DNA from: CAVVZJ01 sp963752755
GTDB taxonomy: Bacteria > Planctomycetota > Planctomycetia > Isosphaerales > Isosphaeraceae
DNA length: 64,000 nucleotides
NCBI GenBank assembly: GCA_963752755.1
Contig: CAVVZJ010000011.1
Location: 372,001-436,000, forward strand
Direction of reading: 5' to 3'
Shown: positions 58,832-64,000 of the stretch, in pieces
Position numbering within the stretch: the first letter of the stretch is position 1
Layout: each line of letters begins with the position of its first letter
Position numbers and translations under genes: made by a program
The notes under the pieces: model-generated
Databases searched by the model: none
The model's input: only the letters and a program-made list of their open reading frames with translations
What the model was told of the DNA's origin: nothing

Positions 58832-58996
58832 CCGTTTCCTCCGCGCCCGCGACTGACCGAAGACTGCACACCGCCATCCATCTTCCCATGTTCTGGATCG
58901 CGAACAACCCTCTTTTGAATTCCGGTCTGACTCTGCCGCCCGACGCACCCCGCAGCCGCAGCGCGACGGCGGGGTCGGGGTGGGTTGGCCGGTGCC

Positions 58997-61163
58997 TCAA
59001 TACGCGTGCTTCTCGGCAGTCTCCTGGGTCGGTGAGAGTGTCGGAATGGGCGTGGCGGTCTGTCGGATCGTCCGCGACTCCGACTCGGCCTTGAGCTGGG
59101 CGACGGCCTGGGCGAGCGGCATCGCACCCCGATCGCCGTCGATCCGGTCGCGATAGCTGACCTGATCGGATTCCGCCTCCTTGGCCCCGACGACGAGCAT
59201 CACGGGGATCTTCTCAAGCTGGGCGTCGCGAATCCTGGCCCCAATCTTCTCCGAGCGGTTGTCGAGCGCGGCCCGCAGTCCCGCGGCTTGAAGCTCGTGC
59301 AGGACCCGTTCGGCATACTCGGTGACCTTCTCCGAGATCGGCAGGACCCGCACCTGCTCGGGCCAGCCAGAGCGGGAAGGCGCCGGCGAAGTGCTCGATG
59401 AGGATGCCCATGAACCGCTCCATCGAGCCGAAGGGGGCACGGTGGATCATCACGGGCCGATGCGGGTGGTTGTCGGCCCCGACGTACTCCAGGCCGAACC
59501 GCTCGGGGAGCACGTAGTCGATCTGCACGGTGCCGAGTTGCCACTGGCGGCCGAGGCAGTCGCGGACGAGGAAGTCGGCCTTGGGTCCGTAGAAGGCGGC
59601 CTCGCCGGGGGCCTCGTCGTAGGGCAGGGCCATCTCGTCGAGCACGACGCGGATGTCCTCCTCGGCCTTGCGCCAGGTGTCGCCGGCGGCGCCCTGGTAC
59701 TTGGGATCGTTCGGGTCGCTCCGGGAGAGACGGACGCGGTAGTCATTGAGGCCGAGGCTGGAGAGGACGAACTGCGTCAACTCCATTGTCGCCCGGAACT
59801 CGGCGCGGACCTGATCGACGGTGCAAAACAGGTGAGCATCATCCTGAGTGAACCCGCGGACCCGCGTCAGGCCCGAGAGCTCGCCGGACTGCTCGTAGCG
59901 ATAGACGGTGCCGAACTCGGCGAGGCGGACCGGCAGGTCGCGGTAGCTGCGGGGCTGAGCGGCATAAATCTGGATGTGATGCGGGCAGTTCATCGGCTTG
60001 AGGAGGTATTCCTCGCTGACGCCCTTCTCCATGACGTAACCGACGCGGCCGGCGCCGTCGCGCTGCCAGTAGTCGCCCGGCTCGATCCGGGCCTCGGCGA
60101 GCAGGACCTTCTGGGTGGCGTCGTCCAGGTCGCCCCGCTCCAGGCCGGCGACGAGGGCCATCGCGGGGTCGCTCAGCAGGCGAAGCGGGGGGAACTGGCT
60201 GTCGCGGTAGTAGGGATAATGGCCGCTGGTCTTGTAGAGCTCGATCTTGCCGATGTTGGGGGTATAGACGGGTTGATATCCGCGCTTGAGAAGTTCCTCC
60301 TTGAGGAAGCTCTCCAGCACGCCTCGGACGATCGCCCCCTTGGGCATCCAGAGGACGAGCCCCTGCCCCACCAGCGGGGAGATGGTGAACAGCCCCAGTT
60401 CCTTGCCGATCCGCCGGTGGTCGCGCTTCTTCGATTCCTCGACCTGGGTCAGATAGGCGTCCAACTCCTTCCTGTCGAAGTAAGCGGTGCCATAGACGCG
60501 CTGGAGGACCTGGCTGTCGGTTCGGCCTTTCCAGTAGGCGCCGGCGATCGAGAGGAGCTTGAAGGCGCCGACCTTGCCGGCGTGGGGGATGTGGGGCCCG
60601 CGGCAGAGATCGACGAACTCGCCCTGGCGGTAGAAGCTCAGGACGCCGTACTTGTGCAATTCATCGTCGATGTGTTCGACCTTGAACCGCTGCCCGATGT
60701 CTTCGCAGAACTGGCGGGCGTCGTCGGCCGGCAGGCTGAACCGCTCGAAGGCCTCGGATTCCTTGATGATCTTCGCCATCTCGGCCTCAATGGCCGGGAA
60801 GTCGTCTTCCGAGAGCGAATGACCGGGGATGTCCACATCGTAATAGAAGCCGGTGGCGGTCGTCGGTCCGAAGGCGAGGCGGGCGCCCGGGAAGAGGCGG
60901 AGGATGGCGCGGGCCATGATGTGGGCCGTCGAATGGCGGAGCACGTCGAGGGCTTCGGGGTCCTTGCTGGTCAGTAATCGCAGGGCGACCGGCCCGTCCG
61001 TGCCATCTTCCAGGGGGCGGTCCAGGTCCACGACCGTGCCGTTGACCGAGGCTGCGACGGCCGCCTCGGCCAGCCGCTTGCCGATCCCCTCGGCGACCTC
61101 GCGCGGTCGCACGCCCTCGGGATAATCCTTCACCGACCCATCCGGCAGCTTGATCAGAAGCAT
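58997..61163 (-). CDS. thrS: Threonine-tRNA ligase (frameshifted near the C-terminal domain)
   Basis: Charges tRNA-Thr. About 720 codons from ATG 61163. TGS domain: LIKLPDGSVKDYPEGVRP. Editing domain: LRHSTAHIMARAILRLFPGA with HxxxH and its later Cys/His. Class II core: RDHRRIGKELGLF, VLWMPKGAIVRGVLE, YLLKPMNCPHHIQIY (zinc Cys and motif), FGTVYRYEQSGELSGLTRVRGFTQDDAH (motif 2) and RPVMIHRAPFGSMERFMGI (motif 3). After WLA at about 59367 the frame must change to reach VRVLPISEKVTEYAERVL, the anticodon-binding domain; two C appear missing from a C-run. As the enzyme is essential, this is almost certainly a sequence error. Confidence 0.96.
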
Positions 61164-61313
61164 CGTCGATCCGGCCCTTCTCTCAAATCCCCGGCCGGGC
61201 CGTTCCCCCCCGACCCACAACGTCGGTCCGGGCCGCCCGCCGCAAACAGGGGTATTCTACCCCCGTCGGCCGTTCCGACACACCCTGCCCTCGGTCGGGT
61301 TCGAGGCGGTCGG

Positions 61314-64000
61314 CTACTTGAACAGTCCCAGGGGCAGCTTCAGCGCCCCCGCGAAGAACCCCACGGCGGCGTTCGAGACGGTCGCGGTCGGGTCGAGAGC
61401 GACGCTCGGGTTGCGGAGTGTGCCGCCGACGCGGAGCTTGATGAGGCGGTTGGAGAGGAAGTTGGAGACTTGCAAGCTGGCGGCGCTGCCGCGGGTGTCG
61501 CGGAGTCCGGGGATGATCCCGAGCAGGGCCTGGCCGGTCTGGGGGATGATCTGGTTCGTGTTGATGAGGACGACCAGGTCGAGGTCGGTGTTGAAGCCGA
61601 CGGTGCCGCGGACATGGAGTTGGGCGACACGGCCGAGCAGGTAAAGCTCCTCGATAACCACCTGGCGGTTGCTGATCGCCGCCGAGATGTGGCCCAGCTC
61701 AAAGACCCCGCCACCAGCGGGGCCGCCGAGGAATCGGTCGAAGGCGCGGAAGACGGGTAGGTCGAGCACGCTGGCGTCGGTCAGGTCCAGCTCAGCGCGG
61801 CCCTTGTAGGTCTGGGGCCGTAAGGTGTCAAGCCCGCGGAGCGTCAGGAGGCCCGAGACCTTGCCCGAGGCGGGACGGGTCTGGTCGGTGTACGCCCGGC
61901 TGAGGGTCTCCAGCTCGACGTCGGAGAGCCGCAACTCGGTCTGGAAAGCGCGGTTCAGGCCGAACCGGAAGTGGGCATTACCCTGCACCTGGCCGCCGGC
62001 GAGGTGGGTCGTCCAGCGGCGGGATTCCAGAGTCCCGACCGACGAGGACGGGATGTAGGTGATCTCCATCGGGGCGTGGAGATCGTGCAGGGGGAGCAGC
62101 GCCAGACGGCCGACCGGCACACGGATCTCGCCCGTGGCGCGAAGGGCCTCGCCCATCTGCCCCGCGAGGCGGACCATCGCGTAGCCCTCGACCAGCTGGG
62201 CCAGGCCCGGCTCGATCGCCGCGATGCGGTCGAGCGCCGCGCGATCGATCTGGAAACGGAAGCGGAGCGGCTGGTCGCCGTCCTCCGACGGCGGTCCGGC
62301 CTCGATCTCCCCGCTGGCCGTGCCTCCGAAGAGCTCGCCGTTCAAGGACCGGATCTGCCAGCTCTCGGGCGCCAGGGCGAAGATGCCTTGCAAACGTCCG
62401 ATCAGGTATTCGGGTCCCCACCGCAGCTCGCGGAATTCGGCCACGCCCCGCGCCCAGATCTCCGGAGGCGACTCAGACAGTCTCACGTTCGCATCGAGCG
62501 CCCCCTGCCCCCGGAGTTTCGCCAGGGCGCCGGTCACGCCGAGAGCCTGCCAGACGTCTTCCCGCAAGGTGAACCGGACGGCCTGGAGCCGCGCCTCGGT
62601 CGTGGTGGCCTCGGCGAGCGGGATCTCACCCTGGAGCTTGATCTTGCCACCGAGGCTCTCGGCATAGAGGTCGTAGTGCAGGACGCCGCGATCGACGGTC
62701 ACCGCCGCCTGAACCGCGCTGGCGGGGATGCCCTGAACCGCCAGATCGGGGGCGTCGAGCCGCAGGTCGGCCTCGATCGGGGCAGTTCCCTGCGCCGCCC
62801 GCGGGCGGATCGTGAACGTGACCCGACCGCCAGCCTCCCCGGAGAGCTGGAGCGCCTCGCCCGGGATCGCCTTCGCCACCGCGGCGGTGTCGATTTTCTG
62901 GAGCGTGGCCGATCCGGTGATCGGGCCGTCACGATGGGTCGGGACGCGGGCCTCGGCCGTGAGGGTGCCGCCGAACGGGTGCGCCTCGACGATGGAAACG
63001 GTCATGGCCTCGTCGCTGGTCTCCCACCGCACCGGAACCTCGCCCCAAGTCACCGGCCCTGTGCGGAACCGGCCGAGCGTGCCGTGGCCCTGGCTCTGGA
63101 GTCGGAGGGGCTGGAGATCACCCCTGGCAGTGGCCTCGGCCGTGAGCAGGCCGTCCACAGGCGACGGTCGCGGGATGCCCGGCACCAGCGCCAGGAGCTT
63201 CGTAAGGTCCCAGCCCTTCACGTCCAGCGTTCCCTCGAACGGATAAGGCTTCTCCAGCGTCACACCCACCTTCGCCTTCAAGGGCTCGCCTGCCAGCGTG
63301 GCGGAAAGGTCGGACACCTCGAACCGTCCTTGCTGGAGGGTGACGGTAGCGACAATGGCATCCAGCGTGGCCTCCCGATAGGTGATCTCGCGGCTGTCGA
63401 TCCGGCCGTCGAGCATCCACGACTTCGGGTCAGTGGCGCGCTCCAGGTCGCCGCTGACATCAAGGTTCAGATCGACCAGGCCGCCGAGCGGGGTCGGTTT
63501 CGGCAACGCGGGCGCGGCGATTTCGCCGAGGGGCAAGGCGTTTCCCTCGAGGTGAGCCGTCAACTTGCCCAGGGGCGACAGCTCGGCGCGCAGCCGGCCC
63601 CGGAAGCCGCCCGCGGGCAACGGCCCCTCGTCGGCGATGTCGACTGTCGGCTGGGGGCGATTCTTCAGGCCACCCGAGGGCATATTCACGAGCTGACCCT
63701 TGAGCTGGCTCAACTCCAGGATGCCGTTTTCCAGATCGAGCCGGGCTGTGAGGCGCCCGAGATCGACCCCGGCGACGTGGGCTCCCTTGAGGGTCGCCTC
63801 GCCGTGGAAGACGTACGCCTTCACGTCGCGGAGCTTGCCGAGCGGGATCGTGGCGCTGGCTTTCAAGGAGAGCTTGCCCGCCAGTACGAACGGCAGGCTC
63901 AGACCGAGCGCCTCGCCGCGAGCCAGCACTTGCGTGAGGTCCACGTCTTCGAACTCGATCTCCGTCGAGATCGTCTTCGGGAGGATCAGGCCGCCCTTTT
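61314..64000 (-). CDS. AsmA/YhdP-like large envelope protein, C-terminal part (cut by window edge)
   Basis: At least 895 residues; the frame stays open to the right edge, so the N-terminus is outside. The visible part is a long run of beta-strand-rich repeats typical of the AsmA/DUF3971 group: LSGEAGGRVTFTIRP, FRELRWGPEYLIGRLQG, NGELFGGTASGEIEAG, VSGLLTLRGLD, LPVFRAFDRFLGG. It ends NQIIPQTGQALLGIIPGLRD, VSNFLSNRLIKLRVGGTLRNPSVAL, characteristic of AsmA C-termini. Such proteins bridge the inner and outer membranes and are linked to phospholipid transport and outer-membrane assembly. Upstream of thrS on the same strand, 150 bp away. Confidence 0.8.
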   Translation of the reverse strand, partial: KGGLILPKTISTEIEFEDVDLTQVLARGEALGLSLPFVLAGKLSLKASATIPLGKLRDVKAYVFHGEATLKGAHVAGVDLGRLTARLDLENGILELSQLKGQLVNMPSGGLKNRPQPTVDIADEGPLPAGGFRGRLRAELSPLGKLTAHLEGNALPLGEIAAPALPKPTPLGGLVDLNLDVSGDLERATDPKSWMLDGRIDSREITYREATLDAIVATVTLQQGRFEVSDLSATLAGEPLKAKVGVTLEKPYPFEGTLDVKGWDLTKLLALVPGIPRPSPVDGLLTAEATARGDLQPLRLQSQGHGTLGRFRTGPVTWGEVPVRWETSDEAMTVSIVEAHPFGGTLTAEARVPTHRDGPITGSATLQKIDTAAVAKAIPGEALQLSGEAGGRVTFTIRPRAAQGTAPIEADLRLDAPDLAVQGIPASAVQAAVTVDRGVLHYDLYAESLGGKIKLQGEIPLAEATTTEARLQAVRFTLREDVWQALGVTGALAKLRGQGALDANVRLSESPPEIWARGVAEFRELRWGPEYLIGRLQGIFALAPESWQIRSLNGELFGGTASGEIEAGPPSEDGDQPLRFRFQIDRAALDRIAAIEPGLAQLVEGYAMVRLAGQMGEALRATGEIRVPVGRLALLPLHDLHAPMEITYIPSSSVGTLESRRWTTHLAGGQVQGNAHFRFGLNRAFQTELRLSDVELETLSRAYTDQTRPASGKVSGLLTLRGLDTLRPQTYKGRAELDLTDASVLDLPVFRAFDRFLGGPAGGGVFELGHISAAISNRQVVIEELYLLGRVAQLHVRGTVGFNTDLDLVVLINTNQIIPQTGQALLGIIPGLRDTRGSAASLQVSNFLSNRLIKLRVGGTLRNPSVALDPTATVSNAAVGFFAGALKLPLGLFK

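Overview
The window is high-GC DNA from a planctomycete, most likely an Isosphaeraceae-type organism. Lineage markers are a PVC-type HEAT-repeat/c-type-haem protein, a giant Ig/beta-strand-repeat surface protein and a dockerin protein that share a planctomycete-style N-terminal motif, two TPR-tailed Ser/Thr kinases, a Tat-exported aldo/keto reductase and a DUF4157 protein. Both ends are cut: zwf runs off the left edge and an AsmA-like gene runs off the right edge. I saw no rRNA, tRNA, CRISPR array, transposase or phage genes.

Layout. 1-7.7 kb: zwf, a methyltransferase, an ExeA-like ATPase, RsmE, a small TSUP transporter, a VOC protein, a desulforedoxin-like protein, a secreted hydrolase and a GT9 glycosyltransferase. 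8-16 kb: two unknown membrane proteins, a copper amine oxidase, a double-thioredoxin protein, a secreted alpha-barrel protein with CxxCH, and an acetamidase/formamidase. 16-20 kb: an overlapping operon of sensor kinase, Rcp1-like response regulator and REC-PAS-GGDEF-EAL protein. 20-26 kb: an 1845-residue surface protein. 26-32 kb: a lone receiver, an aldo/keto reductase, a luciferase-like oxidoreductase and a Ser/Thr kinase. 32-42.5 kb: two tandem TolC-like proteins and a dockerin protein joined by ATGA overlaps, then a divergent membrane-fusion protein and RND pump, so all parts of a tripartite efflux system are present. 42.6-52.5 kb: a sugar isomerase-like protein, the PVC cytochrome/HEAT protein, a multi-PAS hybrid kinase, a GT2 and a MazG-like enzyme. 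53-64 kb: a DUF4157 protein with two zincin motifs, infC with an apparent AUC start, a second Ser/Thr kinase, thrS and the AsmA-like gene.

The most striking non-genic signal is an interspersed element of about 300-313 bp with four copies at about 0.8, 7.7, 37.0 and 52.7 kb. Three copies are complete and one is truncated. Each holds an array of GACGC-type units at exact 11-nt spacing, a spacer that places a conserved core GAAGTTCGTTCGGCG exactly 77 nt (78 in one) after the last unit, and, in the complete copies, a right end carrying TGCTATAAT or TGCTATACT on the opposite strand plus a conserved GGCGCGGGT box. An 11-nt period cannot be coding, and the fixed spacing implies selection or recent spread.

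About fifteen genes, including the essential thrS, are interrupted by single-base-type frameshifts whose halves join cleanly in another frame. This density suggests base-calling indels in the assembly more than real gene decay. I annotate these genes as whole CDSs and give the approximate break points.
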